Below, piece by piece: positions 35,438 through 44,748 of a stretch of 64,000 bases of DNA (position 1 is its first letter; each line of letters starts with the position of its first letter). Under the pieces are notes generated by a model. The model searched no databases, had not been told where the DNA came from, and worked only from the letters and a program-made list of their open reading frames with translations. Position numbers and translations under genes: made by a program. The stretch spans positions 38,363 through 102,362 of the forward strand of contig NZ_JAHCDK010000012.1 in NCBI RefSeq assembly GCF_018413465.1, read 5' to 3'. Source of the DNA: Flavobacterium sp. CYK-55 (GTDB lineage Bacteria > Bacteroidota > Bacteroidia > Flavobacteriales > Flavobacteriaceae).

Positions 35438-36286
35438 ATGAACATGAAATTTTCTCAATCCATCCCAATTCTGTGTTTGCTGTTTATAACCACGTTTATT
35501 TCAGCACAAAAACTCACTGTTATGACCTACAACATTAGATTAGATGTTGCTTCTGATGGTGAAAATGATTGGTCACACCGCAAAGATTTTTTTTGTGCGC
35601 AAATTCAATTTTATGAACCCGATATTTTTGGCATTCAAGAAGCGAAACCCAACCAAGTAATTGACATTAGTAACAGCTTAATATCATATGCGCAAATTGG
35701 TCAAGGTCGCGATGGCAACAATCAAGGAGAATCGTCAAATATTTACTTTAAAAAAGAGCGATTTAAGCTATTAGAATCAAATACTTTTTGGCTTTCTGAA
35801 ACGCCAGATATAGTTTCAAAAGGTTGGGATGCCGCTTTTAACCGAGTTTGCACTTATGGTTTGTTTGAAGACATGCAAAGCAACAAGAAATTCTGGGTTT
35901 TTAATACGCATTTAGACCACATGGGCCAAATGGCGCGAACCAACGGCATTGATTTAATTCTAAAAACCATCAACCAAAAAAACACGGCTGAACTTCCGGT
36001 GATTTTTATGGGCGACTTCAATTCTGAGCCTACTACTGAACGAATCATTACACTCAGAAAAGCCATGAATGATACCCGATTGGTGAGTCGGCAAAAACCT
36101 TTTGGTCCGTCAGGCACCTTTAACAATTTTAAGCATGACCAGGCGGTTACCAATTTGATTGATTATGTTTTTGTTTCAAAAAAACCTACAATTCAAGTCA
36201 ATAAATATGCAATACTGAGTGATTCTCGCGACTTAAAATATCCGTCAGACCACCTACCTGTATTTGTAGAACTCAAAATGGATTAA
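35438..36286 (+). CDS. Secreted endonuclease/exonuclease/phosphatase (EEP) family hydrolase
   Basis: 282 aa with signal peptide to FISAQ. EEP catalytic landmarks are all visible: TYNIRLD (Asn), FGIQEAKPNQ (metal-binding Glu), FNTHLDHMG, MGDFNSEP (Asp and Asn) and the terminal SDHLPVFVEL with catalytic His. The family includes phosphodiesterases, phosphatases and neutral sphingomyelinases. EEP proteins of this type frequently sit in Bacteroidota PULs near GH30 genes. The substrate is unknown: removal of a phosphate or phosphodiester decoration from the glycan, or action on glycolipid head groups, would both fit. Confidence 0.88.
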   Translation: MNMKFSQSIPILCLLFITTFISAQKLTVMTYNIRLDVASDGENDWSHRKDFFCAQIQFYEPDIFGIQEAKPNQVIDISNSLISYAQIGQGRDGNNQGESSNIYFKKERFKLLESNTFWLSETPDIVSKGWDAAFNRVCTYGLFEDMQSNKKFWVFNTHLDHMGQMARTNGIDLILKTINQKNTAELPVIFMGDFNSEPTTERIITLRKAMNDTRLVSRQKPFGPSGTFNNFKHDQAVTNLIDYVFVSKKPTIQVNKYAILSDSRDLKYPSDHLPVFVELKMD

Positions 36287-36287
36287 C

Positions 36288-37742
36288 ATGAAAAAAACAC
36301 AAATCGCTATGAATATTTCATTATATACTCTACTCACATTGCTTTTAATAAAATGTGCTCCGGGTACCGAAAGTACAGATTCAGCTCACAAACAAGGGCC
36401 AACAGTACTTGACAAAACAGATATTTCGGTATGGTATACCAAATCAGATCAATCAATAAAATTAGCCCAACAAAACAGCATTTTAAAATTTGGTACGATT
36501 CAAAATAACTTTCAAGATATTGTTGTAGATGAATCACAAACCTATCAAACCATTGACGGTTTTGGTTATACCCTAACCGGTGGAAGTGCCGAAGTAATTG
36601 ACCAATTAAATCCTGATAAAAAACAGCAACTGCTTCAAGAACTTTTTGGTAATTCTGCTAACTCAATTGGTGTGAGTTATTTACGCATTAGCATAGGGGC
36701 ATCTGATTTGAATACAGCTCCTTTTACCTATAACGATCTGCCTCAAGGTCAATCAGACATTACACAAAGTCAATTTAGTATTGCACCAGACATGACGCAT
36801 TTAGTACCACTCTTGCAGCAAATATTAGCCATCAATCCAAATATCAAGATTATGGCTGTGCCTTGGTCAGCACCTTCGTGGATGAAAGCTAGTTACAATA
36901 CCGTGGGCAGTAGTCTGATGCCAACTTATTACAATTCATACGCACAATATTTTGTCAAGTATATTCAAGCTATGCAAGGGCAAGGAATAACCATTGATGC
37001 AGTTTGTCCGCAGAACGAACCGCTTAACCCCAACAACAACCCGAGTATGACTATGTCAGCTGCGCAACAAATCAGTTTTATTAAAAAACTTGGACCTGCA
37101 TTTGTTGCAGCCGGTATCAGCACCAAAATTGTTGCCTATGACCACAATTGCGATGTTACAGATTACCCCATTTCAGTACTTAACGATGCAACAGCCAATG
37201 GTTTTGTTGATGGGTCGGCATTTCATCTGTATGCTGGCGATATTAGCGCTTTGAGCACAGTTCACAATGCATTTCCGAACAAAAACTTATACTTTACCGA
37301 GCAATGGACCTCATCGGTAGGAAATTTTGGCGACGATTTAAAATGGCATATCAAAAATGTCATTATTGGCTCAATGCGTCACTGGAGTAAAAATGCCCTT
37401 GAATGGAATTTAGCCAACAATGCTTCATTCGGCCCTCATACTTCAGGTGGTTGTAGTCAGTGCCAAGGGGCAATAACGGTTGTAAATGCAACAAGCTTTA
37501 CACGCAATGTATCTTATTATATCATTGCTCATGCGGCCAAATTTGTTCCGCAAGGATCGGTCAGAATCGCCAGCAATATCAGCGGAAATCTCAATACTGT
37601 AGCATTCAAAACTCCCTCTGGAAAGAAAGTTTTGTTGGTTGAGAATGATGGCGCTTCAGTAGAATTATTTAACATCAAACACAACCAAAAACGGGTTGCT
37701 ACTTCACTACCTCCAGGTACAATTGCCACATATGTTTGGTAA
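36288..37742 (+). CDS. GH30-family glycoside hydrolase, lipoprotein (first of two)
   Basis: 484 aa with lipobox LLLIKCAPG, so probably surface anchored. GH30 pattern: QTIDGFGYTLTGGSAEVIDQL at the start of the barrel, acid/base Glu in VCPQNEPLNPNNNPS, nucleophile Glu in LYFTEQWTSS, and a C-terminal beta domain ending TIATYVW. GH30 enzymes act on beta-linked glucans (beta-1,6-glucanase), glucosylceramide or xylan. Starts 1 bp after the EEP stop. A lipoprotein enzyme next to SusCD suggests a surface endo-acting glucanase, by inference. Confidence 0.92.
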   Translation: MKKTQIAMNISLYTLLTLLLIKCAPGTESTDSAHKQGPTVLDKTDISVWYTKSDQSIKLAQQNSILKFGTIQNNFQDIVVDESQTYQTIDGFGYTLTGGSAEVIDQLNPDKKQQLLQELFGNSANSIGVSYLRISIGASDLNTAPFTYNDLPQGQSDITQSQFSIAPDMTHLVPLLQQILAINPNIKIMAVPWSAPSWMKASYNTVGSSLMPTYYNSYAQYFVKYIQAMQGQGITIDAVCPQNEPLNPNNNPSMTMSAAQQISFIKKLGPAFVAAGISTKIVAYDHNCDVTDYPISVLNDATANGFVDGSAFHLYAGDISALSTVHNAFPNKNLYFTEQWTSSVGNFGDDLKWHIKNVIIGSMRHWSKNALEWNLANNASFGPHTSGGCSQCQGAITVVNATSFTRNVSYYIIAHAAKFVPQGSVRIASNISGNLNTVAFKTPSGKKVLLVENDGASVELFNIKHNQKRVATSLPPGTIATYVW

Positions 37743-37754
37743 ACACTTAACCTC

Positions 37755-39209
37755 ATGAAAAAAAAAATTACGTTGATTTTAGCTATGATCACATTATTGG
37801 GATCGGCTCAAAAAAAGAACAACTCAAAACCAGTTGGGCTCATCAAACACAATCAGGTGCAGGTTATTACAACTGCTGAGCAAACTCAGTTGAGATTAAC
37901 GCCCACAGAAAACAGTTATTTCTCAGAACTTAAACAACCCCTTGAAACCCAAATCTGTGTTTTTGTTGAACCTAAAAAAACCTTTCAAACTTTTCTGGGC
38001 ATAGGCGGCGCTGTTACCGATGCCAGTGCCGAAGTCTTTGGTCAATTGCCAAAAGACAAGCAGCAAGAACTTTTAGATGCCTACTACAGTCCCGAAAAAG
38101 GAATTGGTTATTCGCTTATGCGCACTACAATTCACAGTTCAGATTTTAGTTCCGGGAGTTATACTTACATTCAAGAAGGTGACAAAGAACTCAAAAGTTT
38201 TAACATCGCTCATGACAAAATCTATAGAATCCCATTGATTAAAAAAGCCATAGAAACCGCCCGTCATCAACTTAAATTATATGTAAGCCCATGGAGTCCT
38301 CCAGCATTTATGAAAGACAATAATAACATGTTGCGCGGAGGAAAATTGCTCCCTGAGTATCAACAATCATGGGCCAACTATTATGTCAAGTTTATAAAAA
38401 GTTATGAAAAAGAAGGTATCCCGATTTGGGGATTAACTCTACAGAATGAGCCAATGGCCACCCAAAAATGGGAATCTTGTATTTACACCGCTGATGAAGA
38501 ACGTGACTTTCTGAAAAATTATTTAGGCCCAACTTTACAAAAAGCGGGGTTGGGTCATAAAAAAATAACCATTTGGGACCACAACCGCGATTTAATTCTT
38601 CAAAGAACAGCGGTTATGTTTGATGATCCAAAGGCTTCAGCTTATGTTTGGGGTATTGGCTACCATTGGTATGAAGACTGGAGCGGTGGTGAACAAATGT
38701 TTGAGAACATTGCCAAGGTTCACGAAATGTATCCGGATAAAAACTTATTGTTTACAGAAGGTTGTGCCGAAAGCTTTAATCCTGATAATTACCAAAAATG
38801 GGCCAACGGTGAGCGTTACGGTAAATCAATAATTAATGATTTTAATAACGGAACTGTAGGTTGGACCGACTGGAATATTTTATTAGATGAAAAAGGAGGC
38901 CCAAACCATGTTGGAAACTTTTGTTTCGCGCCAATCCACGCCAACCTTAATACAGGAGCATTAACTTATACACCATCGTATTACTACATCGGACATTTTT
39001 CAAAATACATTCTACCGAATGCCAAAAGAGTGAGTTGTAGCTCCAGTCGAAGCCAATTATTAAGCACTTCATTTTTGAATCCGGACGGAAAAATCATTAC
39101 TGTTGTTATGAACCAAAGCAATAGTGAAGTTTCATACTTTTTGTGCTTAGACCAAAAAGCTGCTTTGGTTAAGATACCGGCCCACGGAATTCAAACTTTA
39201 ATTTATTAA
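37755..39209 (+). CDS. GH30-family glycoside hydrolase, secreted (second of two)
   Basis: 484 aa with a short signal peptide (MKKKITLILAMITLLGSAQ) and no lipobox. GH30 residues: GIGGAVTDASAEVFGQL, acid/base in LTLQNEPMATQKWESC, nucleophile in LLFTEGCAES, and a C-terminal beta domain that ends GIQTLIY. The motifs are closer to the glucosylceramidase/beta-1,6-glucanase branch (GH30_1 or GH30_3) than to xylanases. As the last PUL gene it probably works in the periplasm on imported oligomers. Its stop overlaps the stop of the convergent histidine kinase by 3 bp. Confidence 0.93.
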   Translation: MKKKITLILAMITLLGSAQKKNNSKPVGLIKHNQVQVITTAEQTQLRLTPTENSYFSELKQPLETQICVFVEPKKTFQTFLGIGGAVTDASAEVFGQLPKDKQQELLDAYYSPEKGIGYSLMRTTIHSSDFSSGSYTYIQEGDKELKSFNIAHDKIYRIPLIKKAIETARHQLKLYVSPWSPPAFMKDNNNMLRGGKLLPEYQQSWANYYVKFIKSYEKEGIPIWGLTLQNEPMATQKWESCIYTADEERDFLKNYLGPTLQKAGLGHKKITIWDHNRDLILQRTAVMFDDPKASAYVWGIGYHWYEDWSGGEQMFENIAKVHEMYPDKNLLFTEGCAESFNPDNYQKWANGERYGKSIINDFNNGTVGWTDWNILLDEKGGPNHVGNFCFAPIHANLNTGALTYTPSYYYIGHFSKYILPNAKRVSCSSSRSQLLSTSFLNPDGKIITVVMNQSNSEVSYFLCLDQKAALVKIPAHGIQTLIY

Positions 39210-40621
39210 TTAATTGGAATCGTTAAAATAAACCTACTGCCTTTGCCTAATTCTGAGGTTACACTAATAGATCCATTCATCTTTTGAGCTGCCTCTTGCA
39301 CAATACTGAGTCCTAAACCTGAACCTTTGTTGATATTCGTCACAAAAAACATCTCAAAAATAGCTTCGTGATGCGCAGCGTCAATTCCAATTCCGTTGTC
39401 TTCAACCTCAATAACATAACTTTTATTGATTGTATAGGTTTTGACCGAAATAAATTTATACGCTTTGTTATCATCCGAGTATTTGACCGCGTTTGACAGC
39501 AAATTATTTAAGACGATTTTAATTCTCAAACCATCTCCAAAAATCTCATCAACTTCAATATCCTTCTTGATTTCAATATGGTTGGTGTCGCGCACATGAT
39601 GCAATTGTGAGAGAACTTCGTCAATAATTTTACCCAAACTCAAAGGCTCAATAATAAGTCCGCTGCGCTTATTTTTTGAATAATCTATAATGTCGCTGAT
39701 GAATTGATCTTGTCTATTCAAGCTCACTTGCATCATATTGAGCAATTCTTCAACTTTTTCAGGATCGTCTTCTTGACGAATAATATTGATAATACCTTTT
39801 AAAAGAGCAATCGGTGAACGCAAATCATGCGTTGCACTGTGCACAAAATGATCGAGTTCTTTATTGGCAATCATTAAATCATTGTTTACTTGTTCAATTT
39901 CAAGATTTGAATCCGTGAGCTTTTTTACAATGATCAAATAATAAATAGATACACTCAAAATAATGGCCAAAATGAAGAAAATATTGGTCCACAACAAATA
40001 GCCTTTTAATGCTCTTGAACTTTGGCCCAATTGCTCAGAAAACTCTTGCTGAAAAATAGTGAGTTGAGCGGCCAACACTCCAATCTCGGCCAGGTATTTT
40101 TCTTTAATTTCCGGAGTTAATGTGCCTTCGGTAAGTTTGTAATAAACTTCATTTCCAATAGCATTAAGTTTTTTAATAAGCGGATCGGCCTGCTCCCACT
40201 GATGAATCGCACTTTTCATATACGATACATCCTTGAATTGTCTATACAGCCAAATAATATCGTCTAAATCATCGTCGTTGTTTCGGCCTTGTATTAACTC
40301 CTTTTTGATTTGATCGTCAGGCGCATCACTAACCATGCCCATACGGGCTCTTCCGTCGGCCAAAGGGATCAAAATCTCTTGATGAAACTTTTGCCATTGG
40401 TTTTGGTCGCCGGTGTGCATATATGAAATCAAATATCGGGTAGCATCTTTCTGACTTTTAGAATAATGCGACTCTCCATTGACATAAGCCCGAGTTGCAT
40501 TGAGAATTTTGATGGTGTAAAAATTAACTAGAATCAGCAATAAACCCGAAAAAATGGTTGCTGCGAGTAAAACAAGTATTTGAGGCTGTTTAAATAAACC
40601 CTTGGCTCTGAGATTATTCAT
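39206..40621 (-). CDS. Membrane sensor histidine kinase
   Basis: 471 aa from the ATG at 40621; a TTG at 40651 would add ten residues. TM helix 1 (QILVLLAATIFSGLLLILVNFYTI), a periplasmic helical sensor of about 180 residues, and TM helix 2 (LWTNIFFILAIILSVSIYYLIIV). Then HisKA with H box HSATHDLRSPIALLKGI and HATPase_c with N box NNLLSNAVKYSDD, VEDNGIGIDA and KGSGLGLSIV. No HAMP and no receiver domain. No response regulator gene adjoins it; the nearest is at 50309. Signal unknown. Confidence 0.93.
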   Translation of the reverse strand: MNNLRAKGLFKQPQILVLLAATIFSGLLLILVNFYTIKILNATRAYVNGESHYSKSQKDATRYLISYMHTGDQNQWQKFHQEILIPLADGRARMGMVSDAPDDQIKKELIQGRNNDDDLDDIIWLYRQFKDVSYMKSAIHQWEQADPLIKKLNAIGNEVYYKLTEGTLTPEIKEKYLAEIGVLAAQLTIFQQEFSEQLGQSSRALKGYLLWTNIFFILAIILSVSIYYLIIVKKLTDSNLEIEQVNNDLMIANKELDHFVHSATHDLRSPIALLKGIINIIRQEDDPEKVEELLNMMQVSLNRQDQFISDIIDYSKNKRSGLIIEPLSLGKIIDEVLSQLHHVRDTNHIEIKKDIEVDEIFGDGLRIKIVLNNLLSNAVKYSDDNKAYKFISVKTYTINKSYVIEVEDNGIGIDAAHHEAIFEMFFVTNINKGSGLGLSIVQEAAQKMNGSISVTSELGKGSRFILTIPIN

Positions 40622-40695
40622 TTGGATAATGATTGGTACAACAAAAGTCAAAATAAATCAAACAACTGCCAAAGATTCATCGCTATTACACACAA

Positions 40696-40731
40696 AAAAA
40701 GCCTCTAAACACAAAATTTAGAGGCTTTTCT
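40696..40731 (-). terminator. Terminator of the SIMPL-domain gene
   Basis: AAAAGCCTCTAAA and TTTAGAGGCTTTT form a 13-bp stem. The minus strand reads into a run of seven T, so it ends transcription from 41439; it may also work in the other direction. Confidence 0.88.
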
Positions 40732-40746
40732 GTAATAAATTCTATT

Positions 40747-41439
40747 TTATTCAAGTACAAAACTCACCGAAGCATTGACCACAATTTCAATTTCACCGGC
40801 AGCCAGCGTTTCTCTCGGAGCCGCTGCTCCGTCAGCCATGGCCATGGCCTTCATTTCATACATGGGGCGCGGCGGATAATACGTCTGTGAATTATCAGAG
40901 ATGTTGATGGCCTTACCCACTTTTTGATTCAAGACTGATACAAAATCTTCTGCTTTGGTCTTGGCATCTCGAATAGCCAGCTTTCTGGCCTCAGATTGCA
41001 ACTGACTCATTTTAGATGATCTAAACTCAACATTGTCAATGCGGTTGATGCCAACTTCTGTCAAACCATCCATCAAAGCATCATATTTATTCAAATCTTT
41101 TAAAAGAACAGTAATGGTTTGGTTGGCAACATAATAATTTTTCTTTTTGTCGTAATCATAAGTCGGATAAAGTGATACGCGTTGGGTTTGATAATCTTCC
41201 TTAGCCAAATTAAATTTTTTCAGGTATTTAATAACCGCATCAATTTTGTTGTCGTTCTCATTTTTGACTTCGATGGCTTTGTTTCCTTTGGTTTCTACCG
41301 CAATTGAAATAGAAACCTGATCTGGAGTTACTTTTACTTTTCCTTCGCCCGATACGTTAATCATTGGAACTTGTTTGAATTCTTGCGCCTGAACAAAAGT
41401 TGTGCATAAGGCCAATAAAAAGAAGATTTGCTTTTTCAT
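40747..41439 (-). CDS. SIMPL-domain (DUF541) periplasmic protein
   Basis: 230 aa with signal peptide MKKQIFFLLALCTTFVQAQ. SIMPL/YggE features: MINVSGEGKVKVTPDQVSISIAVETKG at the start, YQTQRVSLYPTYDYDKKKNYYVANQTITVLLKDL, VEFRSSKMSQLQSEARKLAIRDAKTKAEDF and a terminal VNASVSFVLE. YggE-like proteins form rings in the periplasm and are linked to oxidative-stress tolerance, but their biochemical role is unsettled. Lies 49 bp downstream of the rhomboid gene on the same strand and may be co-transcribed. Confidence 0.9.
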   Translation of the reverse strand: MKKQIFFLLALCTTFVQAQEFKQVPMINVSGEGKVKVTPDQVSISIAVETKGNKAIEVKNENDNKIDAVIKYLKKFNLAKEDYQTQRVSLYPTYDYDKKKNYYVANQTITVLLKDLNKYDALMDGLTEVGINRIDNVEFRSSKMSQLQSEARKLAIRDAKTKAEDFVSVLNQKVGKAINISDNSQTYYPPRPMYEMKAMAMADGAAAPRETLAAGEIEIVVNASVSFVLE

Positions 41440-41488
41440 GATTAAGATATTTAAATTTTGTGTGTGCCTTTTACCAAATGTTGTGCCA

Positions 41489-42130
41489 CTAGATTTTTCC
41501 GGATCTGGCCATAAAAAATAAAATTACTATCGGAACCAGCAACAAACCTACCATAAACGGCTCTTGGCTAAGCACTTGCGGATACTTAATCAGCGTGATT
41601 AAAAAACCGCCTACGGCCCCACCAAAATGTGCTGTATGCCCAATGTTGTCATTCTTGGCTTTCATACCATAAATTGAATACAACAAATAGCCAATCCCAA
41701 ACAAATAAGCCGGAATCGGAATCGGGATAAAAAACAAATACAAACTCATGCCGGGCTCAAGCAAAATAGCCGAATACAATACACCGGTTACCGCGCCCGA
41801 AGCACCCACCGCTCGATAACTGTAGTCATCTTTGTGCATCATCAAAGTGAGCAAACTACCAAAAACAAGGCTGCCAAAATAGATGGTTAAAAAAGACAAC
41901 GAATCCAAATAAGCTGTAACCACCGGAGCAAACATAAACAGCGTAAACATATTAAAAAACAAATGCCCAAGATCTGCATGCAAAAAGGCTGAACTAATCA
42001 TACGAATATGTTCACCCGAGCGAATACTGCCAATATGAAATTCATATTTTCTAAAAAAAAGCAAGTCATTAAAAGCTTTAAAACTCACCAAAACATTGGC
42101 TGCAATCAGCAAAAGAAGCAAAGTGTTCAT
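41489..42130 (-). CDS. Rhomboid-family intramembrane serine protease
   Basis: 213 aa with six predicted TM helices. The catalytic serine lies in GASGAVTGVLYS (GxSG motif) and the catalytic histidine in HTAHFGGAVGGF. The ISSAFLHADLGHLFFNMFTLFMFAP helix carries the HxxxxHxxxN pattern. It cleaves TM segments of other membrane proteins; substrate unknown. Flanked by the SIMPL gene (49 bp downstream) and a divergent acyltransferase. Confidence 0.93.
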   Translation of the reverse strand: MNTLLLLLIAANVLVSFKAFNDLLFFRKYEFHIGSIRSGEHIRMISSAFLHADLGHLFFNMFTLFMFAPVVTAYLDSLSFLTIYFGSLVFGSLLTLMMHKDDYSYRAVGASGAVTGVLYSAILLEPGMSLYLFFIPIPIPAYLFGIGYLLYSIYGMKAKNDNIGHTAHFGGAVGGFLITLIKYPQVLSQEPFMVGLLLVPIVILFFMARSGKI

Positions 42131-42212
42131 GTACCATTTTTATTTGCGTAAAAATAGTAAAATGTTTGTGTAGCTTTTGTTAAAATCACGGCAACAAATC
42201 AGGTTGATACGC

Positions 42213-42220
42213 TATATTTG
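42213..42220 (+). promoter_or_regulatory. -7 box of the acyltransferase gene
   Basis: TATATTTG is a full match to TAnnTTTG, 16 bp before the chosen ATG at 42236. An alternative TTG start at 42218 would overlap this box, which supports the ATG and implies a very short leader. Confidence 0.65.
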
Positions 42221-42235
42221 TACAAATTTTTGTTG

Positions 42236-43108
42236 ATGCAACTCATTGCTTACTTACTGGTTTATCCGATTCTTTGGTTGATTTCAATGCTTCCGTTCAG
42301 ATTGCTCTATACTTTGTCTAATGGAATTTACCTACTTCTATACTACGTCATTGGTTATCGAAAAAAAACGGTGCGCCAAAATTTAGCGTTGGCACTACCG
42401 CATTTAAGTGATGCTGAACGCTTGAAAATTGAAAAAAAATCATTTCGCCATTTGTGCGACATGTTTCTTGAGATGATCAAAACCATGAATATTTCGCAAA
42501 AAGAAATTGAAAAACGCTTTGTATTTACCAACCTTGAAGAATATAAAAAATTAGAGCAAAAAGGAAAAAGCATCGCCATGATGTGCGCGCATTACGGTAG
42601 TTATGAATGGGCTATTTCTATCAATCGCCACATAGCTTTTGAAGGATTCGCGATATACAAACGCATCCGCAACAAACATTTTGACAACTTGGTCAAGAAA
42701 ATTCGTTCCCGATTCAAAGCGCATTTAATCACCACCAAAGAAACCATTCCAACCATCAAAGAATGTACGCGCAGCGGTAAGCTCGGAATCTTTGGTTTTG
42801 CCTCTGACCAAACCCCAAAATTGAGTTCGGCTTTTCACTGGAAAAAATTCATGGGTGTTGAAGTTCCGGTACACACAGGCGCTGAAATGTTGGCCAAACG
42901 CCACGATATGAATGTGATATTTTTAAAAGTGCGCAAGATAAGCCGCGGACATTACCAAGCCAGCTTTGAGAATTTCTATGAAAATGTTCAGCAATATCCT
43001 GATTACACCATCACGGATGATTTCATGGAAATGGTTGAATCACAAATTCATGAAGCGCCCGAATTTTACTTCTGGATCCACAAGCGCTGGAAACACAAAA
43101 AAAGCTAA
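42236..43108 (+). CDS. LpxL/HtrB-type lipid A acyltransferase
   Basis: 290 aa from the ATG at 42236. A hydrophobic N-terminal helix (LIAYLLVYPILWLISMLPF) anchors it in the inner membrane. RKKTVRQNLALALP is typical of the family. The acyltransferase HX4D/E-type block is seen in MMCAHYGSYEWAISI (H-x4-E), followed by IYKRIRNKHFDNLVKKIRSRF and FGFASDQTPKLSSAFHWKKFMG. It adds a secondary acyl chain to Kdo-lipid A or a related lipid (family knowledge). The convergent aminotransferase gene ends 1 bp away. Confidence 0.92.
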   Translation: MQLIAYLLVYPILWLISMLPFRLLYTLSNGIYLLLYYVIGYRKKTVRQNLALALPHLSDAERLKIEKKSFRHLCDMFLEMIKTMNISQKEIEKRFVFTNLEEYKKLEQKGKSIAMMCAHYGSYEWAISINRHIAFEGFAIYKRIRNKHFDNLVKKIRSRFKAHLITTKETIPTIKECTRSGKLGIFGFASDQTPKLSSAFHWKKFMGVEVPVHTGAEMLAKRHDMNVIFLKVRKISRGHYQASFENFYENVQQYPDYTITDDFMEMVESQIHEAPEFYFWIHKRWKHKKS

Positions 43109-44605
43109 CTATAACTTAAACCATTGGTCAAGCAGTTGTTTTTGAGTTGCATTGGCCTTTTTATGCGTAAACTCATTGGTTTGTGCATTATAAGTATAAT
43201 CTGCCGACCAGTTTTTGTGATTTTGAGCCAAGGCTTTAATGCACGCACAAACGTATTCAATCTCAGCATTGGTGGTGGTTGGGTGAATAGACAACCTAAT
43301 CCATCCCGGTTTTTCGATCAAATTGCCCGAGTCAATCAAACAAGTAAGTTTGTGTGAAGTATCTTGATCAACATTGAGCAAATAATGGCCATAAGTTCCG
43401 GCACAACTGCAACCGCCACGGGTCTGAATACCAAAACGGTCGTTGAGCAATTTAACGCCCAGATTAAAGTGCAGGTCATCAATATAAAAAGAGATAACAC
43501 CCAATCGCTCGCGGTGTTGTGCCGCCAGAATCTTTAAATTATCTATGCTGCCGAGTTCATTAAAAACATAATGAACTAATTCATGCTCGCGCTGCAAGAT
43601 TTTTTCAACGCTCATTTGTTCTTTGAGCTGAATAGCCAAAGCTGTTTTGATGGCTTGTAAAAACCCCGGTGTTCCGCCGTCTTCGCGATCTTCAATATTC
43701 TCAACATATTTGTGTTCGCCCCACGGATTGGTCCAAGCAACCGTTCCACCACCCGGATGATCAGGCGCTCCGTTGCGGTATAGCTTTTTGTTGAATACCA
43801 AAACACCGCTGGTGCCCGGTCCGCCCAAAAATTTATGCGGCGAAAAGAAAATAGCATCAAGCGCGCAATCCTCATCTACCGGATGCATATCAATGTTTAC
43901 ATAAGGGCCTGAACACGCAAAATCAACAAAACAATAACCATTGTAGCGATGCATGAGTTTGGCTACCTCGTGATAAGGTGTTTTAATGCCCGTAACATTA
44001 GAACACGAAGTAATCGAAGCAATTTTAACCGAACGATCTTTGTATTTTGCTACATAGCTTTCAAAAGCATCCAAACACAAAATACCATCGGCCGAAGCCG
44101 GAACTACAATCACTTCAGCTATCGTTTCAAGCCAAGACGTTTGGTTAGAATGATGCTCCATATGAGACACAAACACCACCGGGCGATCGGTCAAATCCAA
44201 AGTCGTTCTGGCCTTGAGCGATTCAGGAACTTTAAGCCCCAAAATACGCTGAAACTTATTGACTACGCCCGTCATCCCTGAACCATCGGTAATCAAAACG
44301 TCATCGGCCGAGGCATGAACGTGTTTTTTGATGATTTCTTTGGCCTGATGATACGCCAAGGTCATCATCGTGCCGGTAATGGTGGTTTCAGTATGCGTGT
44401 TGGCTACAAATTGCCCGAAATCATTGGTGAGTTTTTCTTCAATGGGGCGATACAATCTTCCGCTGGCCGTCCAATCAGTATATACAATTTTCTGCTGCCC
44501 AAACGGCGATTCAAAAGTTTGATTGATGCCAATAATGTTCTGACGAAAAGGCAAAAAGTACTTTTCAAGTTCCGTAGACAAAACAGCTGAAGTGGTATCG
44601 TTCAT
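43109..44605 (-). CDS. Class V aminotransferase-fold PLP enzyme (cysteine desulfurase-like)
   Basis: 498 aa from the ATG at 44605; an upstream in-frame ATG at 44677 is less likely because the -7 box (44623-44630) would lie inside it. PLP lysine in FFSPHKFLGGPGTSGVLVF, cofactor contacts in SHMEHHSNQTSWLE and CFVDFACSGPY, and the conserved TRGGCSCAGTYGHYLL. This resembles SufS/CsdA-like enzymes, but it is about 90 residues longer than SufS and lacks Suf neighbours. A role in sulfur or selenium transfer or another PLP lyase reaction is possible; the substrate is not settled. Confidence 0.88.
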   Translation of the reverse strand: MNDTTSAVLSTELEKYFLPFRQNIIGINQTFESPFGQQKIVYTDWTASGRLYRPIEEKLTNDFGQFVANTHTETTITGTMMTLAYHQAKEIIKKHVHASADDVLITDGSGMTGVVNKFQRILGLKVPESLKARTTLDLTDRPVVFVSHMEHHSNQTSWLETIAEVIVVPASADGILCLDAFESYVAKYKDRSVKIASITSCSNVTGIKTPYHEVAKLMHRYNGYCFVDFACSGPYVNIDMHPVDEDCALDAIFFSPHKFLGGPGTSGVLVFNKKLYRNGAPDHPGGGTVAWTNPWGEHKYVENIEDREDGGTPGFLQAIKTALAIQLKEQMSVEKILQREHELVHYVFNELGSIDNLKILAAQHRERLGVISFYIDDLHFNLGVKLLNDRFGIQTRGGCSCAGTYGHYLLNVDQDTSHKLTCLIDSGNLIEKPGWIRLSIHPTTTNAEIEYVCACIKALAQNHKNWSADYTYNAQTNEFTHKKANATQKQLLDQWFKL

Positions 44606-44622
44606 GACGTAAAATTTGCTGC

Positions 44623-44630
44623 CAAAGATA
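44623..44630 (-). promoter_or_regulatory. -7 box of the aminotransferase gene
   Basis: Reads TATCTTTG on the minus strand, a full TAnnTTTG match, 18 bp before the ATG at 44605. It helps choose that start over 44677. Confidence 0.6.
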
Positions 44631-44697
44631 AGTGATTTTGTTATTTTGAGGCTATCGAAATCGTTTGAAATTTGCAAACAATCAAAGCATATAAAAT

Positions 44698-44727
44698 AAA
44701 AAACCCGGAAAATAATCCGGGCTTCAA
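44698..44727 (-). terminator. Terminator of glmM
   Basis: On the minus strand GCCCGGA and TCCGGGT pair around a 6-nt loop and run into a T tract, 22 bp after the glmM stop. Confidence 0.85.
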
Positions 44728-44748
44728 ATAATTTGATTTGTATGTAAA

